Positions 1 to 8,832 of a stretch of DNA of 64,000 nucleotides are shown piece after piece. The notes under the pieces were generated by a model, which was not told where the DNA came from, searched no databases, and saw nothing but the letters and a program-made list of their open reading frames with translations. The translations under genes were made by a program, and so were the position numbers. The DNA is from Endozoicomonas_A sp049275935 (lineage in GTDB: Bacteria > Pseudomonadota > Gammaproteobacteria > Pseudomonadales > Endozoicomonadaceae). The stretch's first letter is position 1. Each line of letters starts with the position of its first letter. The DNA is taken from NCBI RefSeq assembly GCF_049275935.1, contig NZ_CP184830.1:6944001-7008000 (forward strand), written 5' to 3'.

Positions 1-3000
1 CTGGAGGAGTTTGTTGCGCGACACGGTGCTGAGCTGCCGACGACGCTCACAAACGAAGACAAACCGGCAATGCATGCGCTTGTTTACTACGAATATCTCC
101 AGCAGGCATTAGCCAGTGCGACTCCCGATCATACGATTTTTGCCAGTGAATTTGAATTCACACTGGAACACATAAGAGTCGCTTCGTCGGTCATCACCTC
201 ACCCTGGGTGCATACTCAACTGGTAAAACACTTCGGTTTCAAACCTGTACTCAGAAACCTTCTGATTAACCCACATTTTGCTAGGAATATTCAGAATTCT
301 GTACCCGTTATCAACGATATCAACCAGGTGCAGACCGGTTCTCGTGGAAACGACAAAAAGTTTGCTGCCAAAGTCATAAGAGATATGACCAGACAGCTGC
401 TTGAAAAACTGGAGGAGCTACAGGCAGAAGAAGAGGAACTCGTCCAACTTCATAACAACTTACGGCGCACAACCCAGAGAGCGAATGTCAGTCAGAAGGA
501 AAAACTGAGAGCACAGCGGCGCTATCGGGAAGTTGAGGAGGAGCTTGCAAAGGTTCAAATCGAGCTGGAAGATCTGGAAAATCAGGAACTGAAAATTCTG
601 CAGCAAGTTCAACGAATCCCGGAGCTGGAAAAACAAGTTCGTAATATCAGGTCAGAAGCCACAAACGCAGTTAACACTCAAATGGCCGCAGAGCTTGGTA
701 TTGATAACTGGGATGATGCCCAGCCACCAGAAGAACAAGCCAGGCTCATCAGAATGAAAATTTATGAAATCAAACAATGGGTGGCAGCAGGAAGATCCAG
801 TCAGGAAACTCTGACTGCAGAACTGGCCGTCATTGAAGGCCAGTTCGGTATTATCCCGGTGGATGAAAACGATGTGGATGCCCGCTATCAGACCATTCAA
901 CAGCATATGCAACAAATGCCAGACCCATCTGATGGCGCAGCCTACCTGAAACTGGCGCGCATTGAAAATCAGCTCAATCTGGCACCAGATAACGAAGCTG
1001 ATCTGGTAGCACGTCACCAGGCCATTCTTGATCGGTTGCAACGGCACCTTCTGGCCACCAACACAGTGGCTGCAATAAAAAACCAATATAAAACCTTTGC
1101 CGTACATTTAAATGTTGAGGATTTTGATGTCGATGCAGATATTGACTTTCAGCAAAAAAGCTTGCTCCAAAGAATTAAGACAATGGCTGTCCAAGAACAA
1201 TTTCTGCTTCAAAAACTTAAGACAATGGAGAGTTACGAAGACATCATGTACGAGAATCATGAGTCTTTGGCTGAGAAAACTCAGAAATTGAGCAATCAAC
1301 AATATTTAGAGAATTCTTACACCAGGGCCAGAAAAGATGCTCTGGCAGCGGTACTTGGTAAAGAGCTGAGTCCAGACAACACACCAGAAAGCCGTGACCT
1401 TCTGGAATCAACAGTCAATGCCAAGCTCTTCGAGCTTGTAGAGCTGAAAAAAGAACTGGATGACATCAGAACCCCCGCCCCCCCCAAAGCCATGCCTGAA
1501 GTACTTGAGAAACTCAAAGCCGTGGAAAGAGCCCTGAAGATGGATCTCTTCTCTGTAGAGGACGATGCCTATCTCCGACGCCGGGCGATTTCTGATGTTA
1601 TGCAGACCCACATCAAAGAAGCCAGACAAAGGTCGGAGGAAGAGGCCCTGAAGATACTGGAAACCTTCGAAGAATTATTCAACATCAAAATCAATGAAGG
1701 TGATGACAAAACTGCAAGATTAGACCTGGTTCGTATAAAACTTGCTGGCGATGCGATTTCGGAATACATGCTGGATCAGATGGATAAAGTCCTTTGGGAA
1801 GATGGCGGCACAGCTTCGGAGAAGATGGTGGCCAGGGTCAGACTCGACAATATTCGTGAGCGTCTTACCTTTAAAGTCGAAGAGTCGGATAAGCGAGCCG
1901 AAGTAAAACAGGCATTTTATCTAATGACTATAGAAGAAGAGCTAAAAATCGACCCTTATAAAAGCTTTACTGCTATGGAAAAAGGCATGGCTTTAACCAC
2001 TAAGCTGGCCAATGATCTGGGGGTAGAATTTGAAAAGGATCTCAGCCTGTTTCAGCGCAGGCGTGATCTATGTATCAAAACTTTTGTACTGATGGATAAG
2101 GTAAACGAAAACTATGAAGATGAAAGTGTCAAAAGACTCAGAAACAATGAAATGGCTCATCAACTCAACATTGAAGACTATGAAGTTCATGCCTCTATTG
2201 ACGAACAGAACAGTCTGATCACAGAAAAACTCATACAGCTTAATGAAGCTGCTTTCAGAGGGGGTCGGCCTGATGTTAATGAACGTATCTCACTCATTGA
2301 GAATGAGCTTGACAGACAAATAGTGCGCCTGGGACCTAAACCCCGATACGTTCTTGAGCGTGAGCTGGCCATCGCGAAACGAGTATTAGAAGAAGCTGAA
2401 CGTAAGCTGACGGTCCGGGAACAGGCCCGTCTGGAAGGTGAGATTAGAACCAGGGAATCAGACATTGAGAAAATGAAGGAAGTCCTGAGTAATGCCGGGA
2501 AAGCCGTCGAAAATAATCCTGGTCCCTTCCAGTACACGCCGAAACAGGCAGAAGTTCGGGACGCTATCCAGACATTCGCGCAACAGCACGCTCTCAATAA
2601 ACAAGCTCTGGAAGCCGCGTTTGCTCTGGCAGAATCAGCAGTAAAAAGCGGTAACACAATACCCTGTCTTACAAGTTTCGATTTTGACAACGAATTTGCA
2701 CCGATTCGCATGCAGGCACTGATTGGTGACGAACTGACGTTTGCTCAGGCCAGTCGACTTGTTGAACTCTTCAAGCGCCTGAAAACGAGTTCTCTGACGG
2801 CCCTGGAAGAAGTTCAAATTCTGGTGCACAGAGCCAGGAATGAGATAAAAACCGGAGCACAAGAATACGACGACGAAATTTACGGCATGGGTAAAACAGC
2901 CCTTCACTTCGTCGAGCATGAACCAAAGGACCTGAAAGGCTTCTCGGAATATTTCGCTGCCCGTTCTGCCAGTGGCAACAGGATCATAGCTCTGCTGCGT

Positions 3001-4557
3001 GAAGGTCTGATCAGTAAGGTTGAACTTGAGAACTACATGAAAGCCGTCAGAGGGGTCGACGGTTATCAGACAGTGGATGAATTTGAGCACTTCCTTGATT
3101 ATAAACACGGCATCAGGGTGCCTGAGTTCAGGAAGGTTGTACAGATGCTATCCGACAAGGGTGCTGAGGAATTCATGCAGGCTGTCTTGACTCCTGAGAC
3201 CCTGACTGCCAATGGCCCGGCAGGTATGAAAGAGTCGATTGCCGGCATGAAAGAGTACGCAGCTGCTGTTATCGCCAATTATGTGCTTGACGATATTGCC
3301 TTTGACAATGGCCGTAGAACAGCAGCATTCCTGGCCAACGTTCAGGATACCCTGACACCTTATGCCAATGCTGTTGGAATATCTGAATCAGAACTGATCA
3401 AGGCTATCCATGACACATTGATGCAGGCCCATGCCGCAGCGGTTGAGCAGCAGCTAAAGGATTACTGGGTCAAACCTTCAGCCTTTCTGGTACAGGCTGT
3501 CACCTGGTACTACTCCAGCTACAAACCGCTTCTGGTAGATCGTAGCGCCTGGCAGGCTGCCGGGCTGTCCCTGTCAAACATGTCGTTTCTTTATCTTCTG
3601 GACCTGACCAACAGGGGCGATTATTTGCACAGAATGCTCACACCTTTCCAGCACTGGTTGCAAGGCTACGGTGCTGATCTTGACCGAACCAGCCAATATG
3701 CCTACCACAGCAGAATTGAACAAATCTCTGAATTGGGCGGACTGGCCATGCCACTGGGCAAGGCCGCTTCTGCAGTCATTCTGCTGAGAACCGGCTCTAT
3801 GTTGTTTGCCAGACAGCACAACGCCAACCCTCAAATGTATCGCAGCATTTTCCGTCTGGTGCCGGAAATAGTGAAATCCATGGGTTCCCGACAAGGGATT
3901 CAGGTACCGCTGCTGCACAGGGTGACACCACAAACAGTGAAAACGCTGGCCTCCGCCGCAGCCGGTCTGGTGCTGGGTCCGGTAACCACTGCCGGTGCAT
4001 ACGTCCATAGCCTTTTATCAGGGTTTACCTATACCCAAACATTAGCATTCGCGCTGGCGTCGAGTCTTACTTTCGACTTCTTTATGAACGACAACAAGAT
4101 GCTCACTCAATGGCTGGGTGGACCTTTGGGTCGCAGTCTGGACAAAATTAATCGCTGGATAGGCATGGGCGAAACAGACGATGAATATGGGAAACGTACC
4201 GCTGTTGCTTCGCCTCAACGCTTCACTGAAACCGATGAAGACTATGCAAACCGTGTTAAAGCAAGCAACAGTACGCACGGCTGGACCCGACACGAAAATT
4301 ACCTGCAGTTCCGTGAACGCCGGGATCACACCATGAAGCTATTCGAGAATAGCTGGGAGAAATACTTCAGGGAAAATGTGCCTGAATGGTCATTTTCCCA
4401 CGCAGAAAGTATTCCTTACTCCTACACTCTGGGAGCCTTCTACAAGTGGCGACAGGGTTATGATCAGATAGTTCCTGTTCATGATAACAGAGGTATCTCT
4501 CAACCAAGCTTTCTGACTGTTGACTCAGGCTCTCAGTCTGAAACTGAGCAGAAGTGA
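1..4557 (+). CDS. Giant coiled-coil array protein, copy A (5' end outside window)
   Basis: The frame is open from base 1, and the ATG at 70 is internal. The first residues (LEEFVARHG) align with residue about 370 of copy C, so roughly 370 N-terminal residues, including the signal peptide, lie upstream. Positions 390-620 encode a Glu/Lys/Gln-rich coiled coil. Repeat modules follow, such as AAELGIDNWDDAQPPEEQAR near 680-750 and paired 'LxI..NExD..AR' units. The conserved C-terminal domain runs from GPFQYTPKQ (about 2518) to about 4440, with a hydrophobic pair at about 3930-4090 (SAAAGLVLGPVTTAGAY, then FALASSLTFDFFMNDN). The last residues (FYKWRQGYDQ to SETEQK) differ from the other complete copies but recur in a remnant at 12734-12908. 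I do not recognise the family. Location is inferred from the signal peptides of its paralogues: exported, perhaps membrane-anchored or membrane-inserting. Cargo genes follow downstream instead of the next array member. Confidence 0.9.
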   Translation: MEEFVARHGAELPTTLTNEDKPAMHALVYYEYLQQALASATPDHTIFASEFEFTLEHIRVASSVITSPWVHTQLVKHFGFKPVLRNLLINPHFARNIQNSVPVINDINQVQTGSRGNDKKFAAKVIRDMTRQLLEKLEELQAEEEELVQLHNNLRRTTQRANVSQKEKLRAQRRYREVEEELAKVQIELEDLENQELKILQQVQRIPELEKQVRNIRSEATNAVNTQMAAELGIDNWDDAQPPEEQARLIRMKIYEIKQWVAAGRSSQETLTAELAVIEGQFGIIPVDENDVDARYQTIQQHMQQMPDPSDGAAYLKLARIENQLNLAPDNEADLVARHQAILDRLQRHLLATNTVAAIKNQYKTFAVHLNVEDFDVDADIDFQQKSLLQRIKTMAVQEQFLLQKLKTMESYEDIMYENHESLAEKTQKLSNQQYLENSYTRARKDALAAVLGKELSPDNTPESRDLLESTVNAKLFELVELKKELDDIRTPAPPKAMPEVLEKLKAVERALKMDLFSVEDDAYLRRRAISDVMQTHIKEARQRSEEEALKILETFEELFNIKINEGDDKTARLDLVRIKLAGDAISEYMLDQMDKVLWEDGGTASEKMVARVRLDNIRERLTFKVEESDKRAEVKQAFYLMTIEEELKIDPYKSFTAMEKGMALTTKLANDLGVEFEKDLSLFQRRRDLCIKTFVLMDKVNENYEDESVKRLRNNEMAHQLNIEDYEVHASIDEQNSLITEKLIQLNEAAFRGGRPDVNERISLIENELDRQIVRLGPKPRYVLERELAIAKRVLEEAERKLTVREQARLEGEIRTRESDIEKMKEVLSNAGKAVENNPGPFQYTPKQAEVRDAIQTFAQQHALNKQALEAAFALAESAVKSGNTIPCLTSFDFDNEFAPIRMQALIGDELTFAQASRLVELFKRLKTSSLTALEEVQILVHRARNEIKTGAQEYDDEIYGMGKTALHFVEHEPKDLKGFSEYFAARSASGNRIIALLREGLISKVELENYMKAVRGVDGYQTVDEFEHFLDYKHGIRVPEFRKVVQMLSDKGAEEFMQAVLTPETLTANGPAGMKESIAGMKEYAAAVIANYVLDDIAFDNGRRTAAFLANVQDTLTPYANAVGISESELIKAIHDTLMQAHAAAVEQQLKDYWVKPSAFLVQAVTWYYSSYKPLLVDRSAWQAAGLSLSNMSFLYLLDLTNRGDYLHRMLTPFQHWLQGYGADLDRTSQYAYHSRIEQISELGGLAMPLGKAASAVILLRTGSMLFARQHNANPQMYRSIFRLVPEIVKSMGSRQGIQVPLLHRVTPQTVKTLASAAAGLVLGPVTTAGAYVHSLLSGFTYTQTLAFALASSLTFDFFMNDNKMLTQWLGGPLGRSLDKINRWIGMGETDDEYGKRTAVASPQRFTETDEDYANRVKASNSTHGWTRHENYLQFRERRDHTMKLFENSWEKYFRENVPEWSFSHAESIPYSYTLGAFYKWRQGYDQIVPVHDNRGISQPSFLTVDSGSQSETEQK

Positions 4558-4599
4558 GATTACTCAGCTGAAGTGCCTTCATGATGGAGGGTGTCGCAA

Positions 4600-4646
4600 A
4601 ACTCTGGTTCCCATGCTTTCAGGCCCTGTGGGTCCCTTTACTCTCC
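4600..4646. repeat. REP-like repeat after copy A
   Basis: The stretch beginning CTCTGGTTCCCATGCTTTC and running through AGGCCCTGTGGGTCC recurs after copy F (about 50110-50155) and, diverged, after copy D (about 38615-38655). It marks the 3' flank of three array genes. The 141 bases between copy A and the next gene otherwise hold nothing I can name. Confidence 0.5.
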
Positions 4647-4698
4647 AAGGGAAAAAACCAGTAAAGTCAGTCTGGTTGCACATCGTCGCGAAGTTACA

Positions 4699-5904
4699 GT
4701 GAACTCTTTACGCAACTATATTCCAGAATTTATTGATGAGTTCTATCAAAAAGCGGTGGGTAAGGAAAAAACAGACAGAAACTTTATTATCAAAGTCTAT
4801 GTTTCTGGTGAGTATCTTGACCAACACGTTTCCCTGGAGCGTGGTGGTTTTGATTTTCAGAAGGAAAAGAAAGGCAGTGACTTAGACTTTGGGATTGCCC
4901 AGTCAGAGATTGAAGTGTCTGCCGCTGAACTGGCGATTAGCGCAGTGAGCAATGATGTCCAGGCTCGGAGAGAGAAAAAAACCCAGCGGATCAAAAACTA
5001 TGTAGAAGAACAAGCACCCTGGCATCGAAGCTTGATGGGCAAGATTGATGTTACGGACCTGGCATACAATGCCACCGATGAGCAAATCGAGGGAAAACTT
5101 CAAAGCGAAAAATATCGATTAGAAGTTAAGACGCGTGGAGCCGTAAAACACCTCCTGGAAAGTGAAAAAACTGAAGATCTGAAGCACAAGACCTCAGAAA
5201 TTGTACAAATGGTCTCTGATACCAGCAAAAATGACCTGGCTCATTATATTTCCATGCGTCGCAGTGTTATTGACATTTTTGAAAAAAGCCTGCAAACCGG
5301 TGATGATGGTAAGTACTCTTCTGAGGGTGTAGTGCATGACATTATTTTCCCCAGAAAAGGCGACAGTGACCAAACACCTTTTGAAGATCATAACCTTTGG
5401 TTAATTGATGAACGCCTCAATTTTACCGAATACCTCTCCTCTGATATCCCTTTGGAAGGAAAGTCAGGCAGGCCAGATATTCTGGCATTTGATCACCGAA
5501 TGGTTTTTCGAGGTGAGAATGAAGCCAGCAATCCTGTAACTATATTCGAGTTCAAGAGACCACAGCGAGATGATTTTGCCAACCCATCTTCTAAGGAGGA
5601 TCCTGTGCAGCAAATTATTCGCTATGTTCGCAAGCTACGTGATGGCGAGTTCACCACGCCTCAGGGCAGGGAGATAAAGATTAACACCAATACCCCGTTC
5701 TATGGCTATGTTATCTGTGACTTAAACAAAAAGGTGAAGACCTGGTTGGAAGAAGAAAAAGATTTCAAGCCCCTTCCAGATCGACAGGGGTACTTCCGTT
5801 GGCATGATAGTCTTAATCTTTACACTGAAGTAGTCAGTTGGGATAAGGTGTTAAAAGATGCAATGATGCGGAACCGGGTATTCTTTCATCATCTTAGGAT
5901 TTGA
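4699..5904 (+). CDS. C-terminal part of Hsp90-like ATPase protein with PD-(D/E)xK-like motif, probably 5'-truncated
   Basis: About 400 residues. The frame opens upstream at a GTG at 4591, but those first 36 codons lie in the REP-like repeat; GTG 4699 (VNSLRNYIPEFIDEFY) is the more sensible start. The sequence resembles the C-terminal half of large bacterial proteins with an N-terminal Hsp90/histidine-kinase-type ATPase domain: a YVSGEYLDQHV segment, then HNLWLIDERLNF, RPDILAF (about residue 258), TIFEFKRPQRDDF (about 280-292), and a tail with YGYVICDLNKKVK and KDAMMRNRVFF. RPD plus EFK fits a PD-(D/E)xK nuclease core. No ATP-binding N, G1 or G2 box is present, so the ATPase half is missing and this is probably a remnant left by insertion at the array edge. 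The family is recalled from memory, not searched. It is the only intact + strand cargo gene. Confidence 0.55.
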   Translation: MNSLRNYIPEFIDEFYQKAVGKEKTDRNFIIKVYVSGEYLDQHVSLERGGFDFQKEKKGSDLDFGIAQSEIEVSAAELAISAVSNDVQARREKKTQRIKNYVEEQAPWHRSLMGKIDVTDLAYNATDEQIEGKLQSEKYRLEVKTRGAVKHLLESEKTEDLKHKTSEIVQMVSDTSKNDLAHYISMRRSVIDIFEKSLQTGDDGKYSSEGVVHDIIFPRKGDSDQTPFEDHNLWLIDERLNFTEYLSSDIPLEGKSGRPDILAFDHRMVFRGENEASNPVTIFEFKRPQRDDFANPSSKEDPVQQIIRYVRKLRDGEFTTPQGREIKINTNTPFYGYVICDLNKKVKTWLEEEKDFKPLPDRQGYFRWHDSLNLYTEVVSWDKVLKDAMMRNRVFFHHLRI

Positions 5905-6148
5905 TGTAGGACAATTGCAGTCTTTCATTGCCGTAGTCTTCATTTTCTTCACAACCTGCAATGACCGCACAGATGGTTAAGAGCAGAATATCAGCAAGTT
6001 TATGATCTACTTTCTATTGCTGACGTGCGTCGTAAATGACAGATAGCCTATTCATTAAATCAAATGCATTCATTTCAAGAACATCCAAATCTTTTTTGTA
6101 TAAGTCAATGGATGTATACTTTACTCTATAGGTGGATGTCCTTATAGC

Positions 6149-6454
6149 CATTTCCAGCAGGAAGCCAAGCCGATATTCACACTCAAAGGACTCCACCCTG
6201 ATCCCGAGGCAGCAAAAGAGGCCGCCAGGGCCAAACTGAAGTCACTAAAAAGAGGCCAGGGTACCGGCAGCCTTTCATTGGCAGGGCGAACCGACATAAC
6301 CGCCGAGACCCGATTAACGTTAAGCGGCATCAAGGTCAATACTAATGGAGACTGGATCGTCACCCGAGCCGAACATCAACTCACCCGGTCTGGATTAGCT
6401 ACCCGATTAAGTATCGAAACTTCAATAAATAATCACCGTTTAATAGCTCTTTAA
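6149..6454 (+). pseudogene. Fragment of phage late control gene D protein (C-terminal end)
   Basis: The frame reads HFQQEAKPIFTLKGLHPDPE, continues AAKEAARAKLKSLKRGQGTG and SLSLAGRTDITAETRLTLSG, then NTNGDWIVTRAEHQLTRSGL, and stops at TAA 6452-6454. The order (Ala/Lys-rich helix, KRGQxTxSLxLxGR, LxLSGI, DGxWxVTRxEHxLxRSG) is that of the C-terminal end of P2-type late control D (gpD-like) tail proteins. Only about 100 codons remain, with no start codon and no upstream domain, so it is a prophage remnant. The region 5905-6148 before it holds no gene I can support. Confidence 0.6.
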
Positions 6455-6633
6455 AGGGTTTAAGGTGAAGGCAATATCTAAAGACGAATGAATGTGCAAG
6501 CGGGGTGATTTGAGACTTATTAAAAGTAAAAGAAATCAAGGGAACGGTGGTTGTTAAGGTGTTCAGATTAAAGCGTAGCTAATCTCAAACCTCGCGGCGC
6601 GCTACACTGGATTTGAATTTTGGCTTTTGCGAC

Positions 6634-6653
6634 ACCCTCGATTGGGCGAGGGT
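6634..6653. terminator. Hairpin between convergent genes
   Basis: ACCCTCG (6634-6640) and CGAGGGT (6647-6653) form a perfect 7-bp stem with a 6-nt loop. It lies between the phage fragment (+) and the nuclease-like gene (-), where a bidirectional terminator would be expected. No strong T-run follows on either strand, so the call is weak. The rest of 6455-6758 holds no gene I can support. Confidence 0.3.
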
Positions 6654-6758
6654 TTACGACGATTTTGCTAAACAGAGGTGTTCTAGTTGACCTCCGGTCA
6701 TCATAAGAAAGTTCGTAGAAGAACGGGGCAAGTCACCCCGAAAAAATGGAAAGAAATA

Positions 6759-7265
6759 TTATTGGCAGAGGGCTTTTCTTTGAGCGATATCCCGATTTAA
6801 AACTTGAATATTGGCTTCCTTAATATTCCAGACTTTTAAAAACCAGGGTGAAAACTTCTTTCTAAGCTTATCAGTAAGGCCGGGTAAAAACATCGGTGGC
6901 ACGCCCGGAATAACCAGTACAAGCTGAATGGTCAAACCCGACCAATCAGAGCTTTTAAATTCTGCAGGCAGTTCCTTATTGATCGGCTGATAACGTCCGG
7001 CCAGCCCCAAAACAGAGAGTTGCAAAGAGTTATAGAGTTTTTCATAAATTGCTTGCAACTGAGCATCAAACGCCTCTTTGCTTTTACGTTCATTGGCGAT
7101 AGTTGTCTTTGCTTCCAACACCCATAAGTTATTACCAGCGTCGATGTAAAGAAACTCGGCCTTTTTTATCCCTTCACCAACGCCAATGGCTCCCTGAGCG
7201 TTCTCAATACGGTAACAACGGTCATCCTCAAAATGGAACGACAAACCGGATTCTGTAAACTCCAA
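6759..7265 (-). CDS. PD-(D/E)xK nuclease-like partner of AAA ATPase
   Basis: 168 residues from a TTG start (7265) lying 2 nt after the ATPase stop codon; an in-frame CTG at 7271 would overlap the ATPase gene. I do not recognise a named family. Residues 36-53 read AEFLYIDAGNNLWVLEAK: E37, D42 and E51-x-K53 on predicted beta strands match the arrangement of PD-(D/E)xK nucleases, and a Lys/Gln-rich helix follows, as is common there. The second half (QLVLVIPGVPPMFLPG, LRKKFSPWFLKVWNIKEANI) could be another beta-alpha unit. Tight coupling to the upstream AAA ATPase suggests a two-gene ATPase-effector module, plausibly antiphage. The nuclease assignment is inference from motif spacing. Confidence 0.6.
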   Translation of the reverse strand: MEFTESGLSFHFEDDRCYRIENAQGAIGVGEGIKKAEFLYIDAGNNLWVLEAKTTIANERKSKEAFDAQLQAIYEKLYNSLQLSVLGLAGRYQPINKELPAEFKSSDWSGLTIQLVLVIPGVPPMFLPGLTDKLRKKFSPWFLKVWNIKEANIQVLNRDIAQRKALCQ

Positions 7266-7267
7266 GA

Positions 7268-8275
7268 TCAGGCTACCCCTATTTCCTGCTCAAACAGTCG
7301 GATGGATTCGTTGATGATTTCGTTATCCGGCATACCCTCATTCAGAGAGGTTTGCTGCCACTGCCCATCGTTGCAAATCATGACCGGGATGTCCATCTCT
7401 TCCCGCTGCGCCATGATGTAAAGCTTTTTCACCACAAAATAGGAGTGGCTGGCGATGAAAAACTGTACGCCCAGTCTGGCAAGGGCATCAATAATATTAA
7501 ACAGCTTGGTAATGGCTGTCGGGTGCAATGCTGACTCAGGTTCGTCGATAAAGATTATGGAATTTTCTGTGAGGAATCCGTTGCGGATTAAAGTATCCAG
7601 AATACCAATCTTCTTCACGCCTTCAGCCGTGGCATTGATGGAGTAGCGAGCTTTTTTATGCTTGTAAAACCATTCACTGCGCTGGCGATCATACTCGATA
7701 CGATCGCCATCAAACATTGACTCAAGCTGCTGGCTGGTTTGAGAGAGGGCTGAATTGGATTTGTCGGCGGGCATCTGTTTCTGCAAGGCGACAACCAGAT
7801 CAGAGTAGGTGCTATCAAAGCCGAACACCCGATCCTGATAGGCCAACTGGAAAATAATTTTATCCAGCGACAGCACTTCCTTGGGAGGCAAAAAAATTGA
7901 ATTGGCACTGCGACGCTCTGAAATTTCTACATCGACTTGCTTGGTTGTGTCCGGGCCAAAACCGAAAGTAATCGGCGGCAGGTCTTTCAGGGTTACGGAG
8001 GCTGAAAGTTTTTTGCTTTTCCCTTTGGTGACAATATCCCCAAGTTTATCCGGTTGAAACGTCCAGTAGAGCTTTTCACTCAATACCTCGGATGCTGAGC
8101 GGCGATCATCGCCCCGTCCGGTTTCTTCCAGAGTGCGCACGGCGGCGTAGAGCGCCTTCATCAGCCAGGTTTTGCCAGAGCTGTTAGGCCCGATAATCAG
8201 GTTGATCTGACCAAGGTTTTCTGCGGTGCCCTTTTCCAGCGGCCCGAGGTTATTAAACTCAAACGCCTGTATCAT
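7268..8275 (-). CDS. AAA (AAA_15/AAA_21-type, ABC-like) ATPase
   Basis: 335 residues from ATG 8275 (MIQAFEFNNLGPL); the longer frame to 8308 would need TTG and adds 11 residues unlike the family start. Walker A is GPNSSGKT (residues 29-36), followed by an insert of about 180 residues. A signature-like TAEGVKKIGIL, Walker B SIIFIDEPESALHP and the H-loop FFIASHS follow, so the ATPase is intact. This is the OLD/RecF-like 'AAA_21' layout used by many antiphage ATPases that sense or hold an effector. It is directly upstream of, and presumably cotranscribed with, the nuclease-like gene at 6759-7265. The substrate and trigger are unknown. The family call is secure; the defence role is inferred from the partner and from the AbiE and DUF4276 neighbours. 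Confidence 0.85.
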   Translation of the reverse strand: MIQAFEFNNLGPLEKGTAENLGQINLIIGPNSSGKTWLMKALYAAVRTLEETGRGDDRRSASEVLSEKLYWTFQPDKLGDIVTKGKSKKLSASVTLKDLPPITFGFGPDTTKQVDVEISERRSANSIFLPPKEVLSLDKIIFQLAYQDRVFGFDSTYSDLVVALQKQMPADKSNSALSQTSQQLESMFDGDRIEYDRQRSEWFYKHKKARYSINATAEGVKKIGILDTLIRNGFLTENSIIFIDEPESALHPTAITKLFNIIDALARLGVQFFIASHSYFVVKKLYIMAQREEMDIPVMICNDGQWQQTSLNEGMPDNEIINESIRLFEQEIGVA

Positions 8276-8366
8276 TTTGTTATCCACTTTTTGCGGCGGC
8301 AGAGGCAATGGCTCCTGAGACTGAGGTAGACTACCACCTCTACAGGAACGCTTCCTGCATTGAGCA

Positions 8367-8435
8367 TATCACTTTCTGGTGGGTTTGCCTTGGTTGGGGT
8401 GGTGTCGGGTGGTGTCAGTTTTTCAGGGGAGGTAT
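8367..8435. repeat. 69-bp direct repeat, copy 1
   Basis: TATCACTTTCTGG to TTTTCAGGGGAGGTATG is repeated nearly unchanged at 12618-12687. Both copies sit 50-100 bp upstream of a minus-strand AAA ATPase start and in the same orientation relative to it. The rest of the gap 8276-8832 holds only short frames without recognisable features. Confidence 0.75.
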
Positions 8436-8832
8436 GGGTTAATGGTGATGACTCTGTGCCTGATGCTCTATGCTGCTATCCAGCACAGAATCAGGCAGGA
8501 ACTGAAAAAGCAAAGTCGTGTATTTCCAGACCAGAAAAAAAAGCCCTGCCAGAACCCAACAGCAAGATGGGTATTTTTCTGTTTCCAGGGGCTTAGTGTA
8601 TTAACGGTCAATAATCAGGAGGAACATGTGATTGGCTTGAAGGAAAGGCAGTGGACGATCGTTCAAATTTTGGGTATTTTTTACGAGTCCATTTATTCCT
8701 GATAGGGGTGGTGAAAGGCGGTTATATGGATGTCCTGTTTCACTTCTGATGTTGAAGTACAGAACCAGCAATGTTCAAAAGGCCGGTATGACTGTCAGAA
8801 TTAAGAATTGAGTATTTTAATGAGCAGTAATA

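Noticed and set aside
4591..4698. N-terminal extension of the Hsp90-like gene from GTG 4591
   Set aside because: The 36 codons lie in a REP-like repeat also found after copies D and F, so they are unlikely to be protein.
6687..6800. 37-codon frame (TTG start) reading VTPKKWKEILLAEGFSLSDI
   Set aside because: Looks faintly protein-like but has no good start and overlaps the nuclease-like gene on the other strand.
8379..8702. Open frames on the + strand between the two minus-strand cassettes
   Set aside because: They cover the 69-bp repeat and low-information sequence, with no ribosome binding site or recognisable motif.
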